From: Bacteroidales bacterium
GTDB taxonomy: Bacteria > Bacteroidota > Bacteroidia > Bacteroidales > Lentimicrobiaceae
DNA: 64,000 nucleotides
Direction: 5' to 3'
Assembly (NCBI GenBank): GCA_016705005.1
Contig: JADIZB010000004.1
Span: forward strand, 1-64,000
Part shown: positions 6,959 through 16,025 of the stretch, in pieces
Layout of the letters: each line of letters begins with the position of its first letter
Numbering within the stretch: position 1 is the stretch's first letter
Translations under genes and position numbers: made by a program
The notes under the pieces: model-generated
Database searches by the model: none
What the model saw: only the letters and a program-made list of their open reading frames with translations
Told to the model about the DNA's origin: nothing

Positions 6959-8728
6959 TCAATTATTTGAAAATGGGTTATACTTCTTTCCGCCACCAAT
7001 AAAACCGGCATTCTTGTAGAATTCAACAAAGGTAAGACGCATCGGGTGCACAAAGGAGCCCAGCCCGGCGAGCATGAGATTGGCGCCATGTCCGACTACC
7101 ATCACAAGGATGAAAAGAATGGGGCCCAATACAGGAACCGAATCGAGCAGAGGCAGTGAAATGCTGTTGATGACAAAACCAAGGATGCCGCTTGAAGCAC
7201 CGAGTGCAAACAATCGGATATATGACAATACATCTCCGAAAATTCCGGTAACAATGCCATAGAGATCCCATACTCCCTTCCCCAGGCGACCGAAGATACC
7301 AAGTTTCGGATCGCTCCAGAAGATGATCATTCCCAGGCTGATATAAATGATAATTGTTGAAATGATGCCTCCCTGCTTCAGAAGCGCTGCGTCGATTGAA
7401 GCAAGCACGCCCAGGATGATTCCAATGGGAGCGATTGCATAGGCCAGCCCAAACTGAATGTATTTGGAATATGCCTGTACGCCCAGTCCAAAGAGTATCT
7501 GCACCATACCAACGCCAAGTGCGAGGTAAAAAATCTGCTGATCACTCAACATCAGATGTTTGATATTGCTGAAAAAATCAATTTTCTCCATATCAAAACC
7601 TGCCATAGTACCACTGATCACACCAAAGATCATGGTTGCAATACCCAGATAAACAGCCAGTGTAAGAAACGGGCGGATTGCCGGGGATACCCGTTTCTTC
7701 ATGAAAACTCCGATCAGAACGAGAACAATGCCGTAACCCACATCACCCATGCAGAATCCGAAAAACATCATGAAAAACGGGGCAAAGAAGGGTGTGAGGT
7801 CAAGTTCATTGTATGATGGCAATGAAAACAGGCTGCCGATGGGTTCAAAAAGTCTGGCAAAACGATTGTTCTTGAGCAATACCGGCGGATTATCGTCAGG
7901 CACCGGTCTTTCGGTAAAATAAACATAACCGGTTTCATCCAGCCATGATTTCAGTGCCGGTTCTCCGCTTTCAGGAACAAACCCGTTCAGGATCAAAAGC
8001 TTGTCATCCGCTTCACGCAATGTATTGATCAACACGCTCTCGTAGCGGGCATCACTCATTACCTGGCGGCCTGCCATTTCGAGCTCAGGCAGATAAACCG
8101 ATGCAATTTCATCCAGCTCCTTCCCAATCTCAACCGTCCTCCGGCGGATTGCATCCCTTCGTTCTGTAAGTATATTTACCGGATGTTCGGGAATGCGCAT
8201 TTCTTCTGCATCAATATCGATTTCCTGATCCTTTTCCTGAAACACCACAAAGTAAACAATGGATTGTTTCCGGCTGATTTCGGCAATGTAATAACCGGTG
8301 TTCCATCTTTCTTCAAATCTGCGTTCCGGGCAGCTGAAGAATCGTGCTTTGTATCCGGTTTTGGCAATATTTGACAACACCTCCGGTGAAAAGTCGCCCC
8401 ATGGCTCAGCCTGGGCAATCTCTTTGTTTATCGCCGCCAGGTGATGACCCAGATTATCCTGTTCTGCTTTCAGATCCTGAAGCCGGCTGATGAGTTCAAC
8501 ACCTCCCGCAGGTTGTTCCGGCTGCCGTGGGGTTTGTTTACGGGCCTTCAGCATTCTGACCATTTCGGATATCCTGGATGAAAGCACATAGCGATCCTGA
8601 ATGGTGTCGGTGGTATCGTTGCCCGATTCCACAACCTGAACCACACCTATATCCCTGATTTTCTGCAAAAAGGCTTCGTAATCTGCATGATATACCAGAA
8701 ATGCATATTTTTTCATTGGAACAATCAT
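6959..8728 (-). CDS. atpI: V/A-type ATPase subunit I (a-type stator)
   Basis: The 589-residue stator subunit holds the peripheral stalks with its cytoplasmic half and provides the ion half-channels with its membrane half. Residues 1-310 are soluble (MIVPMKKYAFLVYHADYEAFL at the start); residues 315-589 hold seven or eight hydrophobic helices. The conserved arginine of the ion path is visible in SYIRLFALGASSG. The C terminus (HPMRLTFVEFYKNAGFIGGG) is typical of the family. The start at 8728 overlaps the stop of subunit D in an ATGA, which suggests translational coupling. A Met four codons later is an alternative start. Confidence 0.93.
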   Translation of the reverse strand: MIVPMKKYAFLVYHADYEAFLQKIRDIGVVQVVESGNDTTDTIQDRYVLSSRISEMVRMLKARKQTPRQPEQPAGGVELISRLQDLKAEQDNLGHHLAAINKEIAQAEPWGDFSPEVLSNIAKTGYKARFFSCPERRFEERWNTGYYIAEISRKQSIVYFVVFQEKDQEIDIDAEEMRIPEHPVNILTERRDAIRRRTVEIGKELDEIASVYLPELEMAGRQVMSDARYESVLINTLREADDKLLILNGFVPESGEPALKSWLDETGYVYFTERPVPDDNPPVLLKNNRFARLFEPIGSLFSLPSYNELDLTPFFAPFFMMFFGFCMGDVGYGIVLVLIGVFMKKRVSPAIRPFLTLAVYLGIATMIFGVISGTMAGFDMEKIDFFSNIKHLMLSDQQIFYLALGVGMVQILFGLGVQAYSKYIQFGLAYAIAPIGIILGVLASIDAALLKQGGIISTIIIYISLGMIIFWSDPKLGIFGRLGKGVWDLYGIVTGIFGDVLSYIRLFALGASSGILGFVINSISLPLLDSVPVLGPILFILVMVVGHGANLMLAGLGSFVHPMRLTFVEFYKNAGFIGGGKKYNPFSNN

Positions 8729-9327
8729 ACCTCCTCCTCCATTCTTTGCTGACGGTCCTTCACAATCTTCTGTGCTGATTTGGAAAGATTTTCCTCATCT
8801 TCCATAAACCGCTTAATCTTACGGATGGCATCTTCATATCCCGGAATCTGCACCTTTTCGTAAAGGTTAACTTTCTGCGTGGTTTTACGCCTGGCATGGT
8901 CGAGCAGGTGCATTTTACGGTTGTAGAATTCGCTTTCGATCCCTATGCCTGCAAGCTGTTTTACAATACCGATGCCATCAGCAAACCAGGCCGGACGGTT
9001 AAACAGGCTGAATTCGCCAATGGTGAATTTCACCTCTTCGAGCACGGGAATACGAACACCGGCAATTTTACGGATGCTGAGATCCACATCCTCCACTTTT
9101 ACAAGGCTGGTGTCAAATTCACCCCAGAGTCTGACCATGGTCCGGTAGCTTTCAATGGCTGCATCCAGCTTCTGACTCAGAGAGGTGGCTGTATCCTTAG
9201 CTTTTTTCACCTCCATACGCAGGGCCGATTCCTTATTTTTAATGGTAGGCAGGGCCCTTACACGGATCTTCAACTGTTTGTTGAGGTCCTGCAGTGAGGT
9301 TTTGTTGTATTGAAATTTGATCGCCAT
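8725..9327 (-). CDS. atpD: V/A-type ATPase subunit D (central shaft)
   Basis: This 200-residue subunit is the rotor shaft that couples the A3B3 headpiece to the membrane ring. The start MAIKFQYNKTSLQDLNKQL and the long antiparallel coiled coil, broken by a short globular middle (residues 80-125), fit the family. It lies between B and I in the conserved order, overlapping I by four bases. Unlike the E-C-A-B block, it is separated from B by a 134-base gap containing an extragenic repeat. No sign of damage is seen. Confidence 0.92.
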   Translation of the reverse strand: MAIKFQYNKTSLQDLNKQLKIRVRALPTIKNKESALRMEVKKAKDTATSLSQKLDAAIESYRTMVRLWGEFDTSLVKVEDVDLSIRKIAGVRIPVLEEVKFTIGEFSLFNRPAWFADGIGIVKQLAGIGIESEFYNRKMHLLDHARRKTTQKVNLYEKVQIPGYEDAIRKIKRFMEDEENLSKSAQKIVKDRQQRMEEEV

Positions 9328-9359
9328 TTCGTTCAGTAATAAAATCTAATTTCTAAGTT

Positions 9360-9455
9360 TGGGACGAGGGACGCTGCTGAGGGACGAGGGACGCACTTCG
9401 ACTCCGCTCAGTGTGACAGGGACGAGCAACGAACCCGTGCTCCCTGCTCCGTGCC
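9360..9455. repeat. Extragenic repeat inside the V/A-ATPase operon
   Basis: The segment repeats gggacgagggac twice, then carries cttcgactccgctcagtgtgac and cgtgctccctgctccgtgcc. From memory, cttcgactccgctcagtgtgaca-like elements are scattered in many Bacteroidota genomes. It occupies the only long gap of the A-B-D-I part of the operon. Confidence 0.7.
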
Positions 9456-9461
9456 CTGCGC

Positions 9462-10781
9462 CTAAACAGGCCAGTAGAGATCTACAAACTCCTGCTTAAT
9501 GCCGACTTCTGCTTTACTAAAGTGCTTGCCAAACAACTCCCAGGCCTTATCGAGCATCATGGTTGTATCGATGTTTACATCAATGGCAAGCAGATCGTTC
9601 GAATACTCCCTTGCAAAATTCATGGTACGTACATCATAATCGGTCAGGTCGAAACCATTTTCCAGTTTCGTTTTCGCGTTTGATGCATCGGCATAGAGAC
9701 GTACGGCAGCATTCATAACCTGCGGGTGATCTTTGCGGGTCTGCTTGCCTATGACCAGCTGTTTCAGCCTCGATAGTGAGCGGAACGGGTCAACAATTAC
9801 CTTTCCGATATCGGAATCGCGGCGCAGAAACAACTGACCTTCGGTAATGTATCCGGTGTTATCGGGAATGGCATGGGTGATGTCGCCGCTCGAAAGAGTG
9901 GTAACAGCAATAATGGTGATAGAACCACCTTCGGGGAACTGAACCGCTTTTTCGTAAATCTTGGCAAGGTCGCTGTAAAGTGAACCAGGCATACTGTCTT
10001 TCGAAGGGATCTGGTCCATACGGTTCGAAACAATGCTGAGCGCATCGGCATAAAGTGTCATGTCGGTCAGAAGCACCAGTACGGTTTCTTTTTTGTCAAA
10101 AGCAAAGTATTCGGCAGCGGTCAGCGCCATATCGGGCACCAACAGGCGCTCCACCGGCGGATTCTCTGTTGTGTTCACAAAACTGATGATGCGGTCGAGT
10201 GCACCGGCATTGTCAAAAACATTCTTATAATAAAGGTAGTCGTCGTTGGTGAGCCCCATCCCGCCAAGAATAATTTTATCGGCTTTTGCTCTGAGAGCCA
10301 CCATGGCCATCACCTGATTGAACGGTTGGTCGGGGTCGGCGAAAAAAGGAATCTTCTGGCCGGTAACCAGGGTGTTGTTGAGGTCAATGCCTGCTATACC
10401 GGTGGCAATAAGCTCAGAAGGCTGTTTGCGGCGCACCGGGTTCACCGAGGGGCCACCAATTTCGCGCTCTTCACCTTCCACTTCCGGTCCACCATCGATG
10501 GGTTGGCCATAGGCATTGAAAAACCTTCCGGCCAGCTCCTCCCCTACTTTCAATACCGGTGGACGCCCCAGGAAGACAACTTCCGCATTGGTAGGAATTC
10601 CTTCGGTACCTGAAAAAATCTGAAGGGTTACATTGTCACCATTGATTTTAACCACCTGGGCCAGACGACCATTCACTGTTGCCATCTCTTCATATCCTAT
10701 CCCGCTTGCCTGCAGAGTGCAGGTTGCTTTGGTTATCTGAGTGACCTTTGTATATATTTTCTGAAATGCTTTGGTTTCCAT
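9462..10781 (-). CDS. atpB: V/A-type ATPase regulatory subunit B
   Basis: This 439-residue subunit alternates with A in the hexameric headpiece and is non-catalytic. It has the family beta-barrel start (METKAFQKIYTKVTQI) and central domain, but the position of the P-loop is degenerate (PFFADPDQPFNQVMAMVALRAKA), as expected for B. Its ATG overlaps the A stop codon by one base (TGATG), a coupling arrangement. The C-terminal helical domain ends YWPV. It follows A and precedes the repeat-bearing gap before D. Confidence 0.94.
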   Translation of the reverse strand: METKAFQKIYTKVTQITKATCTLQASGIGYEEMATVNGRLAQVVKINGDNVTLQIFSGTEGIPTNAEVVFLGRPPVLKVGEELAGRFFNAYGQPIDGGPEVEGEEREIGGPSVNPVRRKQPSELIATGIAGIDLNNTLVTGQKIPFFADPDQPFNQVMAMVALRAKADKIILGGMGLTNDDYLYYKNVFDNAGALDRIISFVNTTENPPVERLLVPDMALTAAEYFAFDKKETVLVLLTDMTLYADALSIVSNRMDQIPSKDSMPGSLYSDLAKIYEKAVQFPEGGSITIIAVTTLSSGDITHAIPDNTGYITEGQLFLRRDSDIGKVIVDPFRSLSRLKQLVIGKQTRKDHPQVMNAAVRLYADASNAKTKLENGFDLTDYDVRTMNFAREYSNDLLAIDVNIDTTMMLDKAWELFGKHFSKAEVGIKQEFVDLYWPV

Positions 10782-12550
10782 CAGGCAGCCTTCCTTTCTT
10801 TAATGATCGCATCCAGTTCTGCTTCATACTTTTTAAAGTCGCCGGACTGATACAATGAATAATTCATTTGCTTGAAAACATTAATTAACCGTTTAAAATA
10901 CGGATTTACCTCTTCAAAACCATCGAAGTCAAAACCGGTATGGCAAACTTCGAGCACTTTACCAAGCATATCTTTCTGCCTTTCGATGGGTGTTGAAGCA
11001 TCGATCTTGTCGAAAGCATCCTGCTGCAGAATTACAAAGTCAATGACTTCAGACTTCCAGTAACGGAGGTGATAATCGATGGGTACGCCGTCGTCGCCGA
11101 GAATGTTGATCTGCTCGTAAGCCTCTTTTCCACGGAGAAGCAGGTTTTTGGTTTCGAGCACATTCTGAAGCCAGTCGGGTGAAATATTCTCAGCCAGGTA
11201 TTCCTGAAGTTCAGGATATTCCAGGTATTTCGAATAACTGTCGATGGGATCAACCGCCGGGTAGCGCTTGCTGTCGGCACGCTGCTGTGAGAGGGCGAAG
11301 AAGCATCGTGCAGCCTTCTTTGTTGACTCTGTAACCGGTTCCTTGAGGTTACCACCGGCAGGTGATACGGTCCCGATAAAGGTGATGGAACCCGTGCTGC
11401 CATTGTTCAGGTAAACATAGCCTGCGCGTGCATAAAAACTTGAGATAATGGCCGGAAGGTCCATTGGGAAAGCGTCCGGGCCTGGCAGTTCTTCCATGCG
11501 GTTCGACATTTCGCGCAAGGCCTGAGCCCACCGTGAAGTAGAATCGGCCAGGAGCAAGACTTTAAGGCCCATTGAACGATAGTATTCTCCAAGAGTCATT
11601 GCCGTGTAAACGGAGGCTTCGCGGGCAGCAACCGGCATGTTGGAAGTATTGGCGATGATGGTGGTGCGCTCCATCAGCTTGCGACCGGTGCGCGGGTCAT
11701 CCAGCTCAGGGAATTCGGTAAAAATTTCTACTACTTCATTGGCACGTTCACCGCAGGCGGCTACAATAATGAGATCGGCTTCTGCCTGTTTCGACAACGC
11801 ATGCTGAAGAACGGTCTTGCCCGATCCGAAAGGACCCGGTACAAATCCGGTTCCGCCTTCAACTATTGGATTCATCGTATCGATAATCCGGACACCTGTT
11901 TCCATGAGTCGGAAGGGTCTGGGTTTATCGGTGTATGCTTTAATGGGCACTTTCACAGGCCACTTCTGCACCATGCTTACATTTACTTCACGGCCATCTT
12001 TATCGGTCAGCACTGCGATGGTATCTGATGCTTTATAGATACCTTCTGCTTTCACACTTTTTACCGTGTATTTACCTTCAAATTTAAATGGAACCATAAT
12101 CTTGTGACCGATCCAGTTTTCCTTCACTTCGCCCAGCCAGTCACCGGCCAGTACCTGATCGCCGGCTTTTGCCAGAGGTGAGAAAGGCCATTCCTGATCA
12201 ACATTGATCGGAGCGGTATATTCTCCACGTTTCAGGAAGGTTCCTTCCATTTTGTCGAGATCATTCTGCAGACCATCGAAATTGCGTGAAAGGATACCCG
12301 GACCCAGTGTAACCTCAAGCATATGCCCCATAAAATCAACACTTTCGCCGATTTTAAGTCCACGGGTGCTTTCAAAAACCTGGGTATAAGCTTTACTTCC
12401 AAGCACTTTGATGACTTCTGCCATCAGTTTTACGCCACCAAGGTTGATATAACAGATTTCGTTCTGTGAAACCGGTCCGTCAACATCCACAATCACAAGG
12501 TTGGCAATGATGCCTGCAACCTTTCCGGTAGTTAATTTATTTTTTTCCAT
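10781..12550 (-). CDS. atpA: V/A-type ATPase catalytic subunit A
   Basis: ATP-hydrolysing or ATP-synthesising subunit of the rotary enzyme, 589 residues. The Walker A motif GPFGSGKT is at residues 239-246, followed by the catalytic Glu/Arg region (AACGERANEVVEI, GRKLMERTTIIANTSNMPVAAREAS) and SITFIGTVSPAGGNLKEPVTE. The A-specific insertion between residues 110 and 190 is present. It overlaps the preceding DUF2764 gene by 14 bases and is coupled to B. Whether the complex runs as a Na+ pump or an ATP synthase cannot be read from this subunit. Confidence 0.96.
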   Translation of the reverse strand: MEKNKLTTGKVAGIIANLVIVDVDGPVSQNEICYINLGGVKLMAEVIKVLGSKAYTQVFESTRGLKIGESVDFMGHMLEVTLGPGILSRNFDGLQNDLDKMEGTFLKRGEYTAPINVDQEWPFSPLAKAGDQVLAGDWLGEVKENWIGHKIMVPFKFEGKYTVKSVKAEGIYKASDTIAVLTDKDGREVNVSMVQKWPVKVPIKAYTDKPRPFRLMETGVRIIDTMNPIVEGGTGFVPGPFGSGKTVLQHALSKQAEADLIIVAACGERANEVVEIFTEFPELDDPRTGRKLMERTTIIANTSNMPVAAREASVYTAMTLGEYYRSMGLKVLLLADSTSRWAQALREMSNRMEELPGPDAFPMDLPAIISSFYARAGYVYLNNGSTGSITFIGTVSPAGGNLKEPVTESTKKAARCFFALSQQRADSKRYPAVDPIDSYSKYLEYPELQEYLAENISPDWLQNVLETKNLLLRGKEAYEQINILGDDGVPIDYHLRYWKSEVIDFVILQQDAFDKIDASTPIERQKDMLGKVLEVCHTGFDFDGFEEVNPYFKRLINVFKQMNYSLYQSGDFKKYEAELDAIIKERKAA

Positions 12551-13379
12551 CTTTTATTGAAAACTCATTAGGAAATTCATAACTGTTTTGTAATTCACCA
12601 AGCATTCGCCTGAACATCTCCTCACCGGTGGCATAATCGAGTTTCAGCCAGCGTTCGATGATTTCCAGTTTCAGATAATATGCCATCAGCACCTCCACTG
12701 TAAAGTAATTGAAGGTATTGAGCTCGTCAAGGTAATTCCAGCGAAGCAGATCAATGGCTTTCTCACGCAAAAGGATGTCATCCGTATCGGTGATCTGGAG
12801 CACTTTTTCTATCCAGTGCCATTCGGCCGACAACCCCAGATCACGGGCATTGCTTTTGCGAATAATTTCAGCAACAGGATTATTGCCGATCACCTGGTTT
12901 TCCCAGGATAAACCATTCTTCCTGGCTGCAAGCACAAGCATGACATTCTTCAGATTCAGTTCAAATGTGAACCAATCGCGCAGGAATGCATTCCGTGTAG
13001 CAACAAGATCTTCAAACCAGAGTGTGGAAAGCTCATTTTCATAGGAAAGGTTCGGATACAACCGGGTTTCTGCCCTGAAACTTTCGATGAAACGCTTCAT
13101 ATATGGCCTGATAAATTCAGGTTCTTTTATTTCATCGACCAGGAATTCAGGCTGGTACACTCCATTTGTCAGGAATGGCCTGTTCTCTTTTAACAGAAGG
13201 GTGAGCAGATTGCGGTTATCATCTGCCAGAAAGAGTAGTTCCATCAAACGATGGTCATCCTTCGAAAGACCTGTTTTTAGCTCTTCCCTGAATTCAGCCG
13301 TACCAAACTGCAGTTTGCCCTGCTCTATGGTAATGTCCGGCAAACCGGCAACAAGGTAGTAGTAATTCTGCCTGATCAT
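12537..13379 (-). CDS. DUF2764 protein, probable V/A-ATPase subunit C-like component
   Basis: A 280-residue protein of the DUF2764 family, found in Bacteroidota V/A-ATPase operons between E and A, where other lineages have subunit C. It is mostly alpha-helical (for example TFNYFTVEVLMAYYLKLEIIERWLKLD), which fits a C/d-type socket subunit linking shaft and rotor ring; this role is inferred from position. It begins MIRQNYYYLVAGLPDITIEQGK. Its ATG overlaps the subunit E stop by one base (TAATG) and its end overlaps A by 14 bases. Confidence 0.85.
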   Translation of the reverse strand: MIRQNYYYLVAGLPDITIEQGKLQFGTAEFREELKTGLSKDDHRLMELLFLADDNRNLLTLLLKENRPFLTNGVYQPEFLVDEIKEPEFIRPYMKRFIESFRAETRLYPNLSYENELSTLWFEDLVATRNAFLRDWFTFELNLKNVMLVLAARKNGLSWENQVIGNNPVAEIIRKSNARDLGLSAEWHWIEKVLQITDTDDILLREKAIDLLRWNYLDELNTFNYFTVEVLMAYYLKLEIIERWLKLDYATGEEMFRRMLGELQNSYEFPNEFSIKDGKK

Positions 13380-13978
13380 TATTCGCCGCCGAATAAGAGG
13401 TTAATGGTCCTTGGCCGCATGAAGGAGCGGAAAAAGGCCTGAAAGTCCTCGTCTGTGAAACTGATGACGTAGCTGTTATCCTTCGGTCCTATTTTAAACC
13501 CGCCCTTGATCTTATCGTCAAAGGTGACAGAAACACCAGCACTTATTACCTGATTCAACCGGTTGCCAAAGTATTTCTCCAGGGCCTTTTCATCGGCTGC
13601 CGGGAGCACAAGCGCAGCATTGTTGTTGAAATTCGCAAGTGCCTTTGTGATTAACTCACCAATAAAAGCTTTGTCGTTTAACGACTCTTTCACAGGAGCA
13701 TCGGACACTTTTGCTGTTATCAGGGTAGCGATCTGCTGACGTATCGCACTCAATGCCTGCTTTGATGACATCCGTATCTCAGACTGTGCATTTCTCTGAA
13801 TCTCTTCTGCATTGTTTTTGGCTTGTTTCAGCATTTCATCTGATTCACGCCGGGCACTCAGCACGATTTCATCTGCCTGCTTCCTGGCATCACCAAGAAT
13901 CACAGCAGCTTCATTTCTTGCTTTTTCAATGCCTTCATCGTATATCTTCCGGGTGAGTTCCTGAAGTTTGTTTTCCAT
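13379..13978 (-). CDS. atpE: V/A-type ATPase subunit E (peripheral stalk)
   Basis: A 199-residue stalk subunit. Residues 1-95 are a charged coiled coil (MENKLQELTRKIYDEGIEKARNEAA ... EEIQRNAQSEIRM) and residues 110-199 form the globular C-terminal domain. It is the first gene of the operon. No separate subunit G/H coiled-coil partner and no subunit F were found in the cluster, the same composition as in Chlamydia and Borrelia operons. A minus-7 box lies 28 bases upstream of its ATG. Confidence 0.9.
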   Translation of the reverse strand: MENKLQELTRKIYDEGIEKARNEAAVILGDARKQADEIVLSARRESDEMLKQAKNNAEEIQRNAQSEIRMSSKQALSAIRQQIATLITAKVSDAPVKESLNDKAFIGELITKALANFNNNAALVLPAADEKALEKYFGNRLNQVISAGVSVTFDDKIKGGFKIGPKDNSYVISFTDEDFQAFFRSFMRPRTINLLFGGE

Positions 13979-14006
13979 AATGGGCGGTTTATCGAATTAG
14001 TATGAG

Positions 14007-14014
14007 CAAAATTA
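14007..14014 (-). promoter_or_regulatory. Candidate minus-7 box of the V/A-ATPase operon
   Basis: On the minus strand TAATTTTG (TAnnTTTG) lies 28 bases upstream of the subunit E ATG. No good TTG is present at the expected minus-33 spacing, so support is moderate. Confidence 0.35.
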
Positions 14015-14367
14015 AGAGATATTTTTTATCCGGAAAATTTATTTTAGTCCGGATATTGATTTTCAAATAACCCGGAATCAAATATAATATTTTGTTATTC
14101 AGATATATAACCAAACCTAACAATTGTTAACTAATTAACAATAAATCGATTAAGGACAATAACTCTATTACAGCACTGGCAGCCGGAATGGATGAGAATC
14201 AGTATGAAAAAGGTGCATTTTACGGAAAAATAACCGGGTTTCAAGGTTCAATCAGTTGTCATAAACAAACCTTTCACAGGATTGTTAAGCATCCTTTGAA
14301 TTATTGTAGTTTTGCAATATGTTTCCGAATCATACCTGGTATTTTGCTGACTGATTTATCCGATTTT
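14015..14367. other. AT-rich divergent intergenic region
   Basis: This region separates the leftward ATPase operon from the rightward metal importer. The one visible element is TAGTTTTG at 14307-14314, a possible minus-7 box for the importer, with TTG at 14282-14284 (22 bases apart). An in-frame extension of the importer gene back to 14188 shows no signal-peptide character. No other gene was seen. Confidence 0.5.
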
Positions 14368-15252
14368 ATGTCCCGTTTATTCATCTATACACTTGTTCTG
14401 AGTGTGCTTACTCTCTCTGCCTGCCGGAATCATTCCACCACAGGGCAAAAGGAGAGAATAATCACTGTTACCATTTTACCTCAGAAGTATATTCTCAGCC
14501 ATATAGCCGGTGAAAAATTCCGCATCAATGTGCTGATACCTGAAGAAGCCAATCATGAAACCTATGAGCCTACAGCCCGCCAGATGGTTGAAACAGGCAA
14601 CTCGATGGCCTACCTTAAGATAGGTTTACTTGATGTGGAAAAGAGCTGGCTCCCAAACCTGGCCGGGAGCAATCCGGGTATGAGAATATTCGATACTTCG
14701 GAAGGTTATGAACTCATGAGTGGTGAAACCCACGAACATGAAGGACACAGGCACGAAGGTGGAATGGATCCCCACATCTGGCTTTCTGTTTCAGGTGCCA
14801 GAAGGCAGGCACACAACATCCTGAAGGCATTGACAGAAATTGACCCGGAGAACACCTCCTATTATCAGGAGAACCATGACCGTTTCCTTGTTTTGCTTGA
14901 TTCGTCCGACAAGCAAATCAAAAGGATACTGAAAGCCGGTAAAGCAGACTCTTTTATGATTTATCATCCATCATTGGGCTATTTTGCCCGCGACTATAAT
15001 CTCACCCAGATTCCCATTGAACAGGAAGGAAAGGAACCAAGTCCGGCCTACATGAAAGAACTGATCGATCTGGCCAGGGAAAAGAAAATCAATACGATCT
15101 TTATATCTTCGCAGTTCAACAAACAAAGTGCTGTGACCATTGCCAGCCAGATAAATGCAAGAGTTGAGGAATTCAACCCGTCTTCTCCCGACTGGAGCAA
15201 CAACCTGATTTCGATTGCCCGAAAAATTGCCGGGGCATCAGAAAAGAATTAA
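14368..15252 (+). CDS. Zinc/manganese-type ABC transporter substrate-binding lipoprotein
   Basis: Captures divalent metal outside the inner membrane for the adjacent permease; family A-1 (ZnuA/TroA-like), 294 residues. The ATG at 14368 is chosen because it begins the lipoprotein signal (MSRLFIYTLVLSVLTLSAC, Cys19). Likely metal ligands are His63 (EANHETYEP), His136 (DPHIWLS) and His200 (IYHPSLGY). Between them lies a His-rich loop (THEHEGHRHEGG, 121-132), which in this family favours zinc. The stop overlaps the ATPase gene start by one base (TAATG). Metal identity is inferred from the His-rich loop. Confidence 0.88.
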   Translation: MSRLFIYTLVLSVLTLSACRNHSTTGQKERIITVTILPQKYILSHIAGEKFRINVLIPEEANHETYEPTARQMVETGNSMAYLKIGLLDVEKSWLPNLAGSNPGMRIFDTSEGYELMSGETHEHEGHRHEGGMDPHIWLSVSGARRQAHNILKALTEIDPENTSYYQENHDRFLVLLDSSDKQIKRILKAGKADSFMIYHPSLGYFARDYNLTQIPIEQEGKEPSPAYMKELIDLAREKKINTIFISSQFNKQSAVTIASQINARVEEFNPSSPDWSNNLISIARKIAGASEKN

Positions 15253-16025
15253 TGAATACCATGATGGCTGAAATACTTGAATTACAACATGTAAGTGCCG
15301 GCTACGATGGTGAGATGGTGCTGAAGGATGTCAGCTTTTCCATCAGTGAACTTGACTTTATCGGTGTGATTGGCCCGAACGGAGGTGGAAAAACCACCCT
15401 GGTAAAGCTGATTCTCGGATTGATCAAACCCTTGCAGGGAAACATTGTTTTTCATGATCCCGGTGAGAGGAACCTGATTGGCTATCTTCCTCAGGTAAGT
15501 CAGACAGATAAGAAATTTCCCATTACCGTGATGGAAGTGATACTGTCAGGGCTCATGTCGGTGAAGCAGGGTTTCAGAGCCTATCACCGCAGCGACCGGG
15601 CCAGGGCATTAGAAATACTTGAACTGATGGGCATCAGTCATCTGCAGAAAAAAAGCATAGGAGACCTTTCGGGCGGACAAATGCAACGTGTTTATCTCGG
15701 CCGGGCCATCATTGCCAACCCAAAACTGCTGATCCTGGATGAACCCAATACTTTTGTTGACAACAAATTCGAGCACGACCTCTATGAACTGCTTGGAGAA
15801 CTGAATAAAACCATGGCCATTCTGATGGTATCACACGATGTCGGCACCATCACCAGTATTGTTAAAACAATTGCCTGTGTTAACCGGAATCTGCATTATC
15901 ACCGGTCAAACATCATTACACAAAGTCAGCTGGCAGCCTACAACTGTCCCATTCAGCTGATTACCCACGGAGAAGTGCCACACACCGTTCTCGGCGAACA
16001 CATTCATATCCATACCCATGATTGA
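15252..16025 (+). CDS. Metal ABC transporter ATP-binding protein (ZnuC-like)
   Basis: Cytoplasmic ATPase powering the metal importer, 257 residues. Walker A is GPNGGGKTTL (about residue 42), the signature is LSGGQMQRVYLGRA and Walker B is LLILDEP, followed by the switch histidine in MVSHDVG. ATG codons at 15252, 15261 and 15264 are all possible; the first overlaps the preceding stop. The C terminus is His-rich (GEHIHIHTHD), a feature often seen in metal transporters. The gene overlaps the permease start by eight bases, so the three genes form a tight operon. Confidence 0.92.
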   Translation: MNTMMAEILELQHVSAGYDGEMVLKDVSFSISELDFIGVIGPNGGGKTTLVKLILGLIKPLQGNIVFHDPGERNLIGYLPQVSQTDKKFPITVMEVILSGLMSVKQGFRAYHRSDRARALEILELMGISHLQKKSIGDLSGGQMQRVYLGRAIIANPKLLILDEPNTFVDNKFEHDLYELLGELNKTMAILMVSHDVGTITSIVKTIACVNRNLHYHRSNIITQSQLAAYNCPIQLITHGEVPHTVLGEHIHIHTHD

